Shown one piece after another: positions 43,114-53,378 of a stretch of DNA of 64,000 nucleotides. Position 1 is the stretch's first letter. Each line of letters begins with the position of its first letter. The stretch is from Candidatus Dechloromonas phosphoritropha. GTDB taxonomy: Bacteria; Pseudomonadota; Gammaproteobacteria; Burkholderiales; Rhodocyclaceae. Made by a program: the position numbers and the translations under genes. Below the pieces are notes generated by a model. The model did no database searches and was not told the DNA's origin. It saw only the letters and a list, made by a program, of their open reading frames with translations. Location: NCBI GenBank assembly GCA_016722705.1, contig JADKGN010000004.1, positions 930,001 through 994,000 of the forward strand. Direction: 5' to 3'.

Positions 43114-44093
43114 ACCGCCTTCACGCCCAGACGCGCGAACAAGCGGTCATCGCGGTCGACATCCGGATTGCCGGTGGTTAGCAGGCGGTCACCATAGAAC
43201 ATCGAATTGGCGCCGGCGAGGAAGCACAGCGCCTGCAGTTCGTCGCTCATTTCCTGACGTCCGGCCGACAGGCGCACCCACGACTTCGGCATGGTGATGC
43301 GCGCGGCGGCGATGGTGCGCACGAACTCGAACGGGTCGAGGCGCGGGTTGTCGGCCAGCGGCGTGCCGGGAATCGGCACCAGATTGTTGATCGGCACCGA
43401 TTCCGGCGGCGCTGGCAGGTTCGCCAGCTGCACGATCAGCCCGGCGCGGTTCTTGCGCGACTCGCCCATGCCGATGATGCCGCCCGAGCAGACATTGATT
43501 CCCGCCTCGCGCACCTGTTCCAGCGTATCGAGACGGTCGTCGTGCGTGTGGGTCTTGATGACCTGACCGTAAAATTCCTTGTCGGTATCCAGATTGTGGT
43601 TGTAATAATCGAGCCCGGCCTCCTTGAGCTTCCCGGCCTGCCCTTCTTTCAACATGCCGAGCGTCACACAGGTCTGCATGCCGAGCGCCTTGACTTCACG
43701 CACCATGTCAAGCACGCGGTCGAGATCGTTGTCCTTCGGGCCCTTCCACGCGGCGCCCATGCAAAAGCGCGAGGCGCCCTTGTCCTTGGCCAGCTTGGCG
43801 GCGGCAATGACTTCATCGAGCGGCATCAGGCGTTCGCGCCCGGTGTCAGTCTCGTAGCGCGCCGATTGCGAACAGTAGCTACAATCTTCCGAACAGCCAC
43901 CGGTCTTGACCGACAGCAGCGTCGAGCGTTGAATGGCGTTGGGGTCGAAATGTTCGCGATGCACGCCCTGCGCGCGCCAGATCAGATCCATCAGCGGCAG
44001 TTCGTAAAGGGCGAGCACTTCATCAACCGCCCAGCGATGGGCGGGAACCGACAGGGCAACGGAGGAAACGGTGGCGTGTGCGCTTGCTTGCAT
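43110..44093 (-). CDS. bioB: Biotin synthase
   Basis: Radical-SAM enzyme that inserts sulfur into dethiobiotin. Cluster motif [33 protein letters not shown] and [13 protein letters not shown] follow, with Arg in the C-terminal [13 protein letters not shown]. Start set at 44093 ([17 protein letters not shown]), 327 aa. A longer version from 44168 would overlap the comF start on the other strand. First gene of bioB-bioC. Confidence 0.94.
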   Translation of the reverse strand: MQASAHATVSSVALSVPAHRWAVDEVLALYELPLMDLIWRAQGVHREHFDPNAIQRSTLLSVKTGGCSEDCSYCSQSARYETDTGRERLMPLDEVIAAAKLAKDKGASRFCMGAAWKGPKDNDLDRVLDMVREVKALGMQTCVTLGMLKEGQAGKLKEAGLDYYNHNLDTDKEFYGQVIKTHTHDDRLDTLEQVREAGINVCSGGIIGMGESRKNRAGLIVQLANLPAPPESVPINNLVPIPGTPLADNPRLDPFEFVRTIAAARITMPKSWVRLSAGRQEMSDELQALCFLAGANSMFYGDRLLTTGNPDVDRDDRLFARLGVKAV

Positions 44094-44166
44094 GAGAGGC
44101 CTTGCTTGAGAAAGATCGGAAGAAGCCGGTGGCGATGTTGCTGAATTGTCGGGGACGCCTGTAAAC

Positions 44167-44877
44167 ATGTCAATTTTACCTCAGCCGGTGCGACCTGCCC
44201 TGAACCGCGTTACCGCCCACCTGCTGCCCGGCAGTTGCCTGCTGTGCGCCGCCAACAGCGCCGCCGGCCTGTTGTGCCCGGCGTGCGTGGCCGACCTGCC
44301 GCGAGTGCCTGCCGCGCTGTGTCCGCAGTGCGGCGACGAAACGGCGCTCGGCGAGCGTTGCGGCGCCTGCCTCAAGGATCCGCCGGCCTTCGTGCGGACG
44401 GTCGCGCTTTTTCGCTACGAATTCCCGGTCGACCGTCTGATCCAGGCGTTCAAGTATGGCCACCAGTTGCCGCTGGCGGGCTGGTTCGGAGCCGGTCTCG
44501 CGCAAGAGTTGAGCGCCGCCGGCCACGATCTCATCCTGCCGCTCCCGCTCCACCCGTCACGGCTGCGGACGCGCGGCTTCACCCAGTCGCTCGAAATTGC
44601 CCGCATCATCGCCAGGGCGCTCGGCGTTCCGCTCGACCCCACCCTCCTTTCCCGCACCCGCGCGACGCCGCCGCAGGCCGATCTGCCGCTCAAGGAGCGC
44701 GCCAGGAACGTGCGCGGCGCCTTCGCCTGCGCCGGCGACCTTGCCAGCCAGCGCATCCTTCTTGTTGACGACGTGATGACCACCGGGGCGACACTGCGCG
44801 AAGCAGCCCGCACACTCAAGCTCCACGGCGCCGGCGACATCACCGTGGCCATCGCCGCCCGTGCCCTGCGCCGCTGA
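44167..44877 (+). CDS. comF: ComF family phosphoribosyltransferase-like protein
   Basis: 236 aa. N-terminal double zinc finger ([17 protein letters not shown] and [17 protein letters not shown]), then a PRTase-type domain with [18 protein letters not shown]. ComF/GntX proteins act in DNA uptake and transformation in several bacteria. Start at 44167 ([13 protein letters not shown]). Divergent from bioB; trmL follows 30 bp later. Confidence 0.9.
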   Translation: MSILPQPVRPALNRVTAHLLPGSCLLCAANSAAGLLCPACVADLPRVPAALCPQCGDETALGERCGACLKDPPAFVRTVALFRYEFPVDRLIQAFKYGHQLPLAGWFGAGLAQELSAAGHDLILPLPLHPSRLRTRGFTQSLEIARIIARALGVPLDPTLLSRTRATPPQADLPLKERARNVRGAFACAGDLASQRILLVDDVMTTGATLREAARTLKLHGAGDITVAIAARALRR

Positions 44878-44907
44878 TCCCCGGCCAACCCGCCAGGAAC
44901 CGAGTAA

Positions 44908-45372
44908 ATGATCGCCGTCGTCCTCCACCAGCCCGAAATCCCGCCCAACACCGGCAACATCATCCGCCTGTGCGCCAACACCGGCGCCGAACTGCACCTC
45001 GTCGAACCGCTCGGCTTCGAGTTCACAGACAAGGCCCTGCGCCGCGCCGGCCTCGACTATCACGAATGCGCCCGCGTCGTCCGCCACGCCGACTGGCAGG
45101 CCTGCCGGGCTGCACTCGGCGCGCGCCGGCTGTGGGCGATGACCACGCGGGGAAGCGCCAGCCCCTTCGCCAGCGAGCTTGCAGATGACGACGCCTTCGT
45201 CTTCGGCTCCGAAACCGCCGGCCTCCCCGCCGCCATCGTCGACGAATTCCCACCCGACCGCCGCCTGCGCCTGCCGATGCGCCCCGGCCAGCGCAGCCTC
45301 AACCTGGCGAACGCGGTCGCCGTCACCGTCTTCGAGGCCTGGCGCCGGAACGGATTCACCGGCGCGGCCTGA
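44908..45372 (+). CDS. trmL: tRNA (cytidine/uridine-2'-O-)-methyltransferase TrmL
   Basis: SPOUT-class enzyme that 2'-O-methylates the wobble base of tRNA-Leu isoacceptors. 154 aa, the usual length. PEIPPNTGNIIRLCANTGA, VEPLGFEFTDKALRRAGLDY, FGSETAGLP and MRPGQRSLNLANAVAV are the family motifs, the last forming the trefoil knot. Confidence 0.95.
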   Translation: MIAVVLHQPEIPPNTGNIIRLCANTGAELHLVEPLGFEFTDKALRRAGLDYHECARVVRHADWQACRAALGARRLWAMTTRGSASPFASELADDDAFVFGSETAGLPAAIVDEFPPDRRLRLPMRPGQRSLNLANAVAVTVFEAWRRNGFTGAA

Positions 45373-45571
45373 CCAGCATCCCCGTTACGCCCGCTCTGCC
45401 GGGGATTGTTGCGTCAGAACAACAACGGGGCGCCAAACCTTGCCTTTACCCCAAACATCGATTGCCCCCCCGTCCGCTCTTTGCCAAAATCGGCTCAACT
45501 TCTCGAATCGAGAGGTAAAGCTTAATCAATCGCAAGAGAGATTAAAAACTAACCACTAAGGAGAAATTCTG

Positions 45572-46966
45572 ATGCAAAAGAAAATTATCGCCCTGGCAGT
45601 CGCCGGTCTGGCCTCGACGGCAGCCTTCGCGCAGACCAATGTCGTCGTCTACGGCGTTGCCGACGGCACGTTTGACTACGTTTGGCAGAGTGGCAGCAAG
45701 CTAAACACCGTGAATAGCACTGTCCTCACTGACAACGCTACCGGCAACATCCTCGCCTCGCAGTTTACTGCCTCGAGCCAGGCCAACGACGTTAAATTGA
45801 ACCGTGTCTCCGCCAACTCGTCCTACATCGGCTTCAAGGGCAGCGAAGATCTGGGCAACGGCCTCAAGGCTCTGTTCCAGTACGAGATGACCGTCAACTT
45901 CGATAATGCCACCGGCCCGACTGCCAACCGTGACTCGTTCGTCGGCCTCAACCACGACAAGGCCGGCACCATCGTTCTCGGCAACCTGACCGGCCCGACC
46001 CGTGCCCTGGGCGCCGCCCTTGACGTCAACCCGGGTGCCACCGGCATCGGCGTCAATCAAGGCATTATCGGCAAGATCGCCGGTTCGACCCTCAAGAGCT
46101 CCGTTTCCATACTCTCCGCTACTCCCAATTCTGCCATCGCGGGGGGCACTCTTGGTTATGGGGATGCCAACGGTTGCGGCCGCAGCAGCACCTGCTCGTC
46201 GATCTTCGACACCCGCTGGAAGAACTCGGTCGCCTACATGTCTCCAAACTGGGGCGGCTTCTCCTTCGCCGGCGTCTACTCCGCCTACCTCGAGAACAAG
46301 TCTCCGGATTACGGCACCAACTACGTCGCTACCACTACCAATGGTGGCGTTCCGGTCCTCACGGCCGACTTTGCCAACCAACTTACCAAAACCAATGCCT
46401 ATGGCTATGATCTCGGCATCAAGTGGGAAGGCATGGGCTTCATGGGTGGCGTGACCTACAACTGGGCTCAGTTCGGTGACTTTGCTGACACGTCGGTCGA
46501 CAACCTCCGCGTCGGCGGCATGTATACCGCCCCCAACTGGTCCGTCCGCGCCATGTGGGAAAAGACCAAGGCTAGCCTGAACCAGAACCTGGTCTACAAC
46601 AATACCGATCAGCAGAAGTTCGGCGTCGGCGGCACCTTCAGCTTCGGCAAGAGCACCGTGCTCGCGCAGTGGTACGGCACCAACTCTGCTAAGGACATCG
46701 CCAACTCCAAGGCCAACCTGTACGAAGTCGGCTATCTGTACAACATGTCCAAGCGCACGATGCTGAAGGCAACCTGGGCGATGATCGACAACGACGACGG
46801 CTCCGCTGCCGACTTCGGCGTCAATGCCATCGGCAACCAGAGCTATAACACAGCCGCAAGCGTTCAAACTGATGGCGTCACCACCCTCTCTCAGTCCTCG
46901 ACTGTGGCTTCCGGCTTCGGCGGCAAGAACCAGGGCGTCCAGGTTGGTATTCGTCACTCCTTCTAA
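45572..46966 (+). CDS. General Gram-negative porin (betaproteobacterial, trimeric 16-strand type)
   Basis: 464 aa outer-membrane protein. Signal peptide MQKKIIALAVAGLASTAAFA, then VVVYGVADGTFDYVW, the typical start of this family. SYIGFKGSEDLGNGLKALFQ and FVGLNHDKAGTIVLGNLTGP are diagnostic, and the C-terminus ends with aromatic Phe (VQVGIRHSF), the BamA recognition signal. AAGGAG precedes the ATG. A long 5' region (45373-45571) likely holds its promoter. Strong terminator follows. Confidence 0.94.
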   Translation: MQKKIIALAVAGLASTAAFAQTNVVVYGVADGTFDYVWQSGSKLNTVNSTVLTDNATGNILASQFTASSQANDVKLNRVSANSSYIGFKGSEDLGNGLKALFQYEMTVNFDNATGPTANRDSFVGLNHDKAGTIVLGNLTGPTRALGAALDVNPGATGIGVNQGIIGKIAGSTLKSSVSILSATPNSAIAGGTLGYGDANGCGRSSTCSSIFDTRWKNSVAYMSPNWGGFSFAGVYSAYLENKSPDYGTNYVATTTNGGVPVLTADFANQLTKTNAYGYDLGIKWEGMGFMGGVTYNWAQFGDFADTSVDNLRVGGMYTAPNWSVRAMWEKTKASLNQNLVYNNTDQQKFGVGGTFSFGKSTVLAQWYGTNSAKDIANSKANLYEVGYLYNMSKRTMLKATWAMIDNDDGSAADFGVNAIGNQSYNTAASVQTDGVTTLSQSSTVASGFGGKNQGVQVGIRHSF

Positions 46967-46992
46967 TCCGGTCTGACCGGTTGCAGATCAAA

Positions 46993-47017
46993 ACGGGCGC
47001 TTCGGCGCCCGTTTTTT
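46993..47017 (+). terminator. Terminator after the porin
   Basis: ACGGGCGC / GCGCCCGT with a TTCG tetraloop, followed by TTTTT. Confidence 0.92.
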
Positions 47018-47046
47018 GTTGCCGCGTTGCTGGAATCGGCAGCGCA

Positions 47047-47072
47047 AAAGAAAAGGCGCCCCGCGGGGCGCC
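47047..47072 (-). terminator. Terminator after the dinJ-yafQ module
   Basis: 18-nt perfect palindrome GGCGCCCCGCGGGGCGCC (47055-47072), followed on the minus strand by TTTTCTTTT. It ends transcription arriving from yafQ. Confidence 0.8.
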
Positions 47073-47108
47073 CTTCGCCTTTCCCGGCGCGGAACAATCC
47101 GCCAGTGT

Positions 47109-47390
47109 TCATCCGAATAGCTCGCTGTGCGAGCCAAGACGAGCCAGGCGCAAGGTATCGGCATCGGGTTTGCGGTAGATCAGAAGTAGATCGGGCTTGA
47201 CATGACACTCGCGGTAGCCCGCCCAAGCGCCGCTCAGGTCATGATCGCGGTAACGTGGGTCCGGCGGCTGATCTTCGGCCAAAGCCACGAGTATGGTCAT
47301 CAGGTCAGCGTCAAGCGTTGCCCTGTGGCGGCCCTTGTTTTCCCGTTTGTAGTCGTGCTTGAACGCGGTTGAACGGTCAATCGTCCGCAT
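47109..47390 (-). CDS. YafQ-family mRNA interferase toxin
   Basis: 93 aa, RelE superfamily. Matches E. coli YafQ along its length: DHDLSGAWAGYRECHVKPDLLLIY and the C-terminal GSHSELFG with the catalytic His. Cleaves ribosome-bound mRNA. Overlaps the antitoxin gene by 14 nt, as in dinJ-yafQ. Confidence 0.93.
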   Translation of the reverse strand: MRTIDRSTAFKHDYKRENKGRHRATLDADLMTILVALAEDQPPDPRYRDHDLSGAWAGYRECHVKPDLLLIYRKPDADTLRLARLGSHSELFG

Positions 47391-47643
47391 GCAAGTCCGC
47401 CATCAGTGCCTTGACACTGACGAAACTTTTCCCCTTGCCAGCCTCGAGCTCGGCTATTGCCTTGCGCGTCATTGCGTTCGGCGCCTTGATTTCGAAAGGC
47501 ATGCGCCGCTCATCGGCAATGCGCAACATGAGTAGACGAATGGCGTCCGAAATGGACAGACCCATCGCCTGCAACGCCTCGGCGGCACGCTCCTTGGTGT
47601 CGGTGTCAATACGAGCGCGGACATAGGTATCGACGGTGCTCAT
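47377..47643 (-). CDS. DinJ/RelB-family antitoxin
   Basis: 88 aa. N-terminal ribbon-helix-helix (VDTYVRARIDTDTKERAAEA, LGLSISDAIRLLML-like) and C-terminal toxin-binding tail (FEIKAPNAMTRKAIAELEAG). Represses its own operon; a perfect inverted repeat lies 37 bp upstream of its start. Confidence 0.92.
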   Translation of the reverse strand: MSTVDTYVRARIDTDTKERAAEALQAMGLSISDAIRLLMLRIADERRMPFEIKAPNAMTRKAIAELEAGKGKSFVSVKALMADLHADD

Positions 47644-47680
47644 CTGTAGCCTCTCTGGATACGGTTAACGGACCCCAATT

Positions 47681-47699
47681 GTAGTCACAAAGTGACTAC
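47681..47699. promoter_or_regulatory. Likely autoregulatory operator of dinJ-yafQ
   Basis: GTAGTCAC-AAA-GTGACTAC, an 8-bp perfect inverted repeat with a 3-nt spacer, between the antitoxin start and proB's 3' end. Its position and symmetry fit RHH antitoxin binding. Confidence 0.7.
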
Positions 47700-47742
47700 G
47701 CAACAAGAACCAGGGGAGACCGCATTTCCGTCAATTCCCGGT

Positions 47743-48858
47743 TCAGCCAAGCAGGATCAGGTTGTCGCGGTGGATGATTTCCGGCTCGTCGACGTAGCCG
47801 AGCAGGGTCTCAATTTCCAGCGTCGACTTGCGGGCGATCAGGCGGGCTTCGCCGCTACCGTAGTTGCACAGCCCGCGCGCGACTTCGGCCCCGCCGGGGG
47901 CGATGCAGGCGACCGCCGCGCCGCGCCCGAAATCGCCCTCGGCGGCGACGACGCCGATCGGCAACAGGCTTTTGCCCCCTCTCAGCGCGTTGACCGCACC
48001 CGCGTCGAGTAACAGCCGGCCCGCCAGTTGCAGGTGGTCGGCCAGCCATTGCTTGCGCGCCGCCAGCGGCTGGGTCTGCGACACGAGCAGCGTGCCGACG
48101 GCTTCGCCATTGGCCAGGCGTGCGATGACATCGCTCTCGCGGCCGCTGGCGATCGCCGTGTGCGCCCCGCTCTGCGCGGCGCGCTTGGCGGCGATGACCT
48201 TGGTGATCATGCCACCCTTGCCAATGGCGCTGCCGGCGCCGCCGGCCATGGCTTCCAGCATCTCGTCGCCGGCTGTCGCCTCGCGGATCAGCGTGGCGGC
48301 CGGATCCTTGCGTGGGTCGGCGGTAAACAGCCCGGTCTGGTCGGTCAGGATGAGCAGCGCATCGGCCTCGATTAGGTTGGCGACCAGCGCGCCGAGGGTA
48401 TCGTTGTCGCCGAACTTGATCTCGTCGGTGATCACGGTATCATTTTCGTTGATGATCGGCACGACGCCGAGGTCAAGCAGCGTCGTCAGCGTTGACCGCG
48501 CGTTCAGATAACGCTTGCGGTCGGCGAGATCGTCATGGGTGAGCAGGATCTGCGCGGTCTGCAGACCATAGCGCGAGAATGCGCCTTCGTAGACCTGGAC
48601 CAGCCCCATCTGGCCGACGGCCGCCGCCGCCTGCAACTCATGGACCGTCCGTGGCCGCTTGCTCCAGCCGAGACGCTGCATCCCGCAGGCGATGGCGCCG
48701 GAGGAAACGAGAACGACTTCCCTTCCCTGGCGCCGGATGACGCTGATCTGGCGCGCCCAGTCGTCAATCGCCGCGAGGTCGAGTCCGGACCCGTGGGCGG
48801 TGACCAGCGCCGAGCCGACCTTGACGACCAGGCGCTTGGCTTTGGCGAGGCGGGTCAT
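47743..48858 (-). CDS. proB: Glutamate 5-kinase
   Basis: First step of proline synthesis: ATP-dependent gamma-phosphorylation of glutamate. 371 aa. Amino-acid-kinase domain ([52 protein letters not shown]) and C-terminal PUA domain. ATG at 48858 overlaps the HepT stop as ATGA; the in-frame TTG three codons earlier is less likely. In relatives proB usually follows obg directly, but here a MntA/HepT module lies between. Confidence 0.95.
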   Translation of the reverse strand: MTRLAKAKRLVVKVGSALVTAHGSGLDLAAIDDWARQISVIRRQGREVVLVSSGAIACGMQRLGWSKRPRTVHELQAAAAVGQMGLVQVYEGAFSRYGLQTAQILLTHDDLADRKRYLNARSTLTTLLDLGVVPIINENDTVITDEIKFGDNDTLGALVANLIEADALLILTDQTGLFTADPRKDPAATLIREATAGDEMLEAMAGGAGSAIGKGGMITKVIAAKRAAQSGAHTAIASGRESDVIARLANGEAVGTLLVSQTQPLAARKQWLADHLQLAGRLLLDAGAVNALRGGKSLLPIGVVAAEGDFGRGAAVACIAPGGAEVARGLCNYGSGEARLIARKSTLEIETLLGYVDEPEIIHRDNLILLG

Positions 48859-49202
48859 GGGTTCCAATTTTCGAGCATCTGTTTGAGTTGGCTGTGGAGC
48901 GGTGCAATCTGCGTCGCGACGATGTCCCAGACAATGCTCATTTCGATGCCTAGGTAAGCATGCGCCAAGATGTTGCGAAAGGCGGCAACGTCACGCCAGG
49001 GGACTGCTGGATACTGGCTTTCCAGGGCGGACAGATTGGCATCCTTGAAACACTGGCCAATGATTTCGAGGTTGCGAAGAACGGCATCCTGGGTTTTCGG
49101 GTCGGCAAGGAAGCTGGCGGCGCCGTCTGGGGTGTATTCGATGATTCTGGCCGCGCAGTCACGGGCATGGGCGAGAAAGACATTGGGGTCTTTCCGGCTC
49201 AT
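48855..49202 (-). CDS. HepT-family HEPN ribonuclease toxin
   Basis: 115 aa, all-helical HEPN domain (DUF86). The active-site motif RX4HXY is visible as RNILAHAY; in HepT systems the antitoxin adenylylates the Tyr. [13 protein letters not shown] is the other family block. Overlaps the upstream MntA gene by 4 nt and the downstream proB start by 4 nt. Confidence 0.9.
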   Translation of the reverse strand: MSRKDPNVFLAHARDCAARIIEYTPDGAASFLADPKTQDAVLRNLEIIGQCFKDANLSALESQYPAVPWRDVAAFRNILAHAYLGIEMSIVWDIVATQIAPLHSQLKQMLENWNP

Positions 49203-49489
49203 AACGGCACCGCTTCGGAAAGAATGCGCCTTGCGAGGTAAGGAGAAAGCCCGCCATCCGAAACGACATCGACTTTTGTGTGAATCAGGGACGATGTGTC
49301 ATCGATGAGGTGGATCAGATCGAACAGCGAAGCACCTTCGCGAAAGTGAACGAGAATGTCGACATCGCTGTTTTCGTTGGCGTCTCCGCGGGCAACCGAG
49401 CCGAAGATACGGATGTTTTCAGCCTTGTGCCGGCTGGCAAGCGCGATCAGTTCTTCCCTTCTGGCACGGAGTTGTTCTAGCGTGACCAT
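49199..49489 (-). CDS. MntA-family minimal nucleotidyltransferase antitoxin
   Basis: 96 aa. Nucleotidyltransferase signature GSX10DXD in FGSVARGDANENSDVDILV. In the type VII MntA-HepT systems this enzyme AMPylates the toxin. Starts 19 bp downstream of obg. Confidence 0.9.
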   Translation of the reverse strand: MVTLEQLRARREELIALASRHKAENIRIFGSVARGDANENSDVDILVHFREGASLFDLIHLIDDTSSLIHTKVDVVSDGGLSPYLARRILSEAVPL

Positions 49490-49507
49490 GTCTGCTGTCC
49501 CGAAGTG

Positions 49508-50901
<1,394 letters not shown>

Positions 50902-50921
50902 TTGCTAGCTCCTTTTGTGAC

Positions 50922-51233
50922 TCAGACAGCGATCGTGTCGATGCGCAGCTCGGTATAGTTCTGACGATGGCCCTGATGCTTCTGGTAATGCTTGCGCCGG
51001 CGCATCTTGAAGATATTGATCTTGTCGTGGCGGCCGTGGGAAACTACGGTGCACGTGACGATGGCGCCAGAAACCAGGGGGGCGCCGACCTTCACCGACT
51101 CGCCTTCGCCTACCATGAGGACCTGATCGAGGGTGATTTCTGCGCCAACTTCTGCCGGTATCTGTTCTACTTTAAGTTTTTGGCCAGCGCAAACGCGATA
51201 CTGCTTGCCGCCGGTTTTTATGACCGCATACAT
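50922..51233 (-). CDS. rplU: 50S ribosomal protein L21
   Basis: 103 aa from 51233 ([14 protein letters not shown]), the family start. [18 protein letters not shown] near the C-terminus is diagnostic. An in-frame extension of eight codons upstream is non-homologous. Confidence 0.98.
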   Translation of the reverse strand: MYAVIKTGGKQYRVCAGQKLKVEQIPAEVGAEITLDQVLMVGEGESVKVGAPLVSGAIVTCTVVSHGRHDKINIFKMRRRKHYQKHQGHRQNYTELRIDTIAV

Positions 51234-51279
51234 GGTTGGACTCCGAAAATGAACCAAGGGGTGTTACAGGGAACCGTGC

Positions 51280-51307
51280 ATTATACGGAAAAGTTCCAGC
51301 AAGTCAA
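51280..51307 (-). promoter_or_regulatory. Promoter of rplU-rpmA
   Basis: TTGACT (-35, 51302-51307), 16-bp spacer, perfect TATAAT (-10, 51280-51285) on the minus strand, 47 bp from rplU. Confidence 0.75.
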
Positions 51308-51359
51308 AGCCTTGTCGTGCCTTGTGGTAGACTGCCGGCCTTTCGCAAAGGAGTTTTTC

Positions 51360-51704
51360 ATGGCTGAAATGACCACCGCCTCGGGCCTGATCTACGAAGA
51401 CACCATCCTCGGCGAGGGCGCCGAAGCCCGGGCCGGCGACCATGTCGTCGTCCATTACACCGGCTGGCTGACCAACGGCAGCAAGTTCGATTCGAGCAAG
51501 GATCGCAGCGACCCCTTCTCTTTTCCACTCGGCCAGCGCCACGTGATTTCCGGCTGGGATGAAGGCGTCCAGGGAATGAAGATCGGCGGCACGCGCAAGC
51601 TGACCATTCCGCCGCAGCTCGGCTATGGCGCACGCGGCGCTGGCGGCGCGATTCCCCCGAATGCGACGCTGGTTTTCGAGGTTGAACTGCTCGCCATCCA
51701 ATGA
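51360..51704 (+). CDS. FKBP-type peptidyl-prolyl isomerase
   Basis: 114 aa single-domain [64 protein letters not shown], all typical and with the drug/substrate-pocket aromatic residues. No signal peptide, so cytoplasmic. AAAGGAG 7 nt upstream of ATG. Overlaps the pseudouridine synthase gene by 4 nt. Confidence 0.95.
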   Translation: MAEMTTASGLIYEDTILGEGAEARAGDHVVVHYTGWLTNGSKFDSSKDRSDPFSFPLGQRHVISGWDEGVQGMKIGGTRKLTIPPQLGYGARGAGGAIPPNATLVFEVELLAIQ

Positions 51705-52762
51705 GTGATTCCGGCAACGAGCGCAAGCCGAAACGGCCTCCCAGCCCGGCGGACAGCGATGATCCGTGGGCCAGGTGGCGTCAACCTGCGGCCCCTGCTG
51801 CAGTCGACGGCGAAAAAAGGGTAAATTTGCCGCCCGAGCTTGAACCGCCGCCGGTCGCGAAGGTGCGCGAGCGGCCAACGGGTACACTGAGCCCGATAAA
51901 ATCCGCCGCGCCAGCGCGCGGTGCAGCGAAAAAGCCGTTCAAAAAGCCGTCGACCGCCCCCGCAAGGAAATCGCCTGGTGCACCAGCAGCCCCACCGCAC
52001 GCAGCGCGGCCGGCGCGCGAACCTGGCGCCCCGCCGGAAGGCGTCCGTCTGTCCAAGGTGATGTCGGCGCGCGGCATGTGCTCGCGGCGCGAGGCAGACC
52101 TGTGGATAGAGCGCGGCTGGGTGTTCGTCGCTGGCGAGCGCATTTCTGAGCTGGGATCGCGCATCGACCCCGAGGCCGAGATCTCGATTTCCAGGGAAGC
52201 GAAGCAGGATCAGGCGAAGCAGGTGACGATCCTGCTCAACAAGCCGGTGGGTTATGTATCCGGCCAGCCGGAGCCCGGCTCGACGCCGGCGGTGACCCTG
52301 ATTGCGGCGGCATCACAGGTCAGGCAGTCGGGTGACCCGGAATTCAAGCCGTGGATGCTGCGCGGACTGGCGCCGGCCGGACGCCTCGACGTCGATTCGA
52401 CCGGCCTGCTGGTACTGACGCAGGACGGCCGGATCGCGAAGAAGCTGATCGGCGAGGACAGCGAAGCGGAAAAGGAGTATCTGGTGCGCGTCAACGGTGA
52501 GCTGGTCAAGGATGGCCTCAAGCTGCTCAACCACGGTCTGGAGCTCGACGACAAGCCGTTGAAGCCGGCGCGCGTCAAGCAGATCAACGAGGATCAACTG
52601 CACTTCATCCTGCGCGAAGGCAAGAAGCGCCAGATCCGCCGCATGTGCGAACTGGTCGGACTGCGCGTGACCGGCCTCAAGCGGGTGCGCATCGGCAAGG
52701 TCAAGCTCGGCGACCTGGCGCTCGGGCAGTGGCGCTTCCTGCGCGCCGACGAGGCTTTCTGA
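51701..52762 (+). CDS. rRNA pseudouridine synthase (RsuA/RluB/RluF family)
   Basis: 353 aa. A long Pro/Ala/Lys-rich tail of about 110 residues precedes an S4 domain ([20 protein letters not shown]) and the RsuA-type catalytic core with the active-site Asp in [39 protein letters not shown] ends the core. Converts a 23S uridine (2604/2605 region) to pseudouridine; RluF-like features (single S4, RRMCE) are visible but B versus F is not settled. Confidence 0.9.
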   Translation: MSDSGNERKPKRPPSPADSDDPWARWRQPAAPAAVDGEKRVNLPPELEPPPVAKVRERPTGTLSPIKSAAPARGAAKKPFKKPSTAPARKSPGAPAAPPHAARPAREPGAPPEGVRLSKVMSARGMCSRREADLWIERGWVFVAGERISELGSRIDPEAEISISREAKQDQAKQVTILLNKPVGYVSGQPEPGSTPAVTLIAAASQVRQSGDPEFKPWMLRGLAPAGRLDVDSTGLLVLTQDGRIAKKLIGEDSEAEKEYLVRVNGELVKDGLKLLNHGLELDDKPLKPARVKQINEDQLHFILREGKKRQIRRMCELVGLRVTGLKRVRIGKVKLGDLALGQWRFLRADEAF

Positions 52763-52773
52763 AACTACGGAAA

Positions 52774-52800
52774 ACGCCGGCCGCGAGAGCCGGCGTCTTC
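52774..52800 (+). terminator. Terminator after the pseudouridine synthase
   Basis: ACGCCGGC / GCCGGCGT with a 7-nt loop, followed by CTTC; weak T tract. Confidence 0.65.
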
Positions 52801-52822
52801 GGGTTGTGCAGCGCCAAGAGCC

Positions 52823-53260
52823 TCAGGCAGTTCCGGCGACCGCCTGCCCGCGCGCCGGGGGCATCACCAGGCAGTCGCCCTCGATGACGATCTTGCCGGC
52901 GACCGTGCACACCGTATCGAGCGTGACGCGGTTCTTGGCGACGTTGACTTCCTTGACGGTGACCGTGGCCCGGACGGTGTCGCCGGGGCGAACCGGCGCC
53001 CGGAACTTCAGCGTCTGCGACAGGTAGATGGTGCCGGGACCGGGCAGGTGATTGGCGAGCACGGCGGAGATGAAGCTGGCTGACAGCATGCCGTGGGCAA
53101 TGCGCCCGCCAAACACGGTGTCCTTGCAGTATTCCTCGTCCAGATGCGCCGGATTGACATCTGTCGAGATGCCGGCGAACAGGACGATGTCGGCTTCAGT
53201 GACGGTCTTGGCAATGCTGGCGCTCATGCCGGGATGGAGCTGGTCGATGTGATGCGTCAT
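52823..53260 (-). CDS. MaoC-family (R)-specific enoyl-CoA hydratase
   Basis: 145 aa hot-dog-fold hydratase. Catalytic Asp and His are in FAGISTDVNPAHLDEEY (Asp...His pattern). PhaJ-type members supply (R)-3-hydroxyacyl-CoA to polyhydroxyalkanoate synthesis, which would fit this type of organism, but the substrate is inferred. Single gene. Confidence 0.9.
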   Translation of the reverse strand: MTHHIDQLHPGMSASIAKTVTEADIVLFAGISTDVNPAHLDEEYCKDTVFGGRIAHGMLSASFISAVLANHLPGPGTIYLSQTLKFRAPVRPGDTVRATVTVKEVNVAKNRVTLDTVCTVAGKIVIEGDCLVMPPARGQAVAGTA

Positions 53261-53378
53261 TCTATTCTCCGAGGGTCATTCGTGGTGGGCGGACTTTACC
53301 ACGGCAGCGATGCACGGGCATCTGCCCGCCTTGATTCCCGGGCGCGTCCGGCGCATAAGGTGGCAGCCGGATCCCCGC

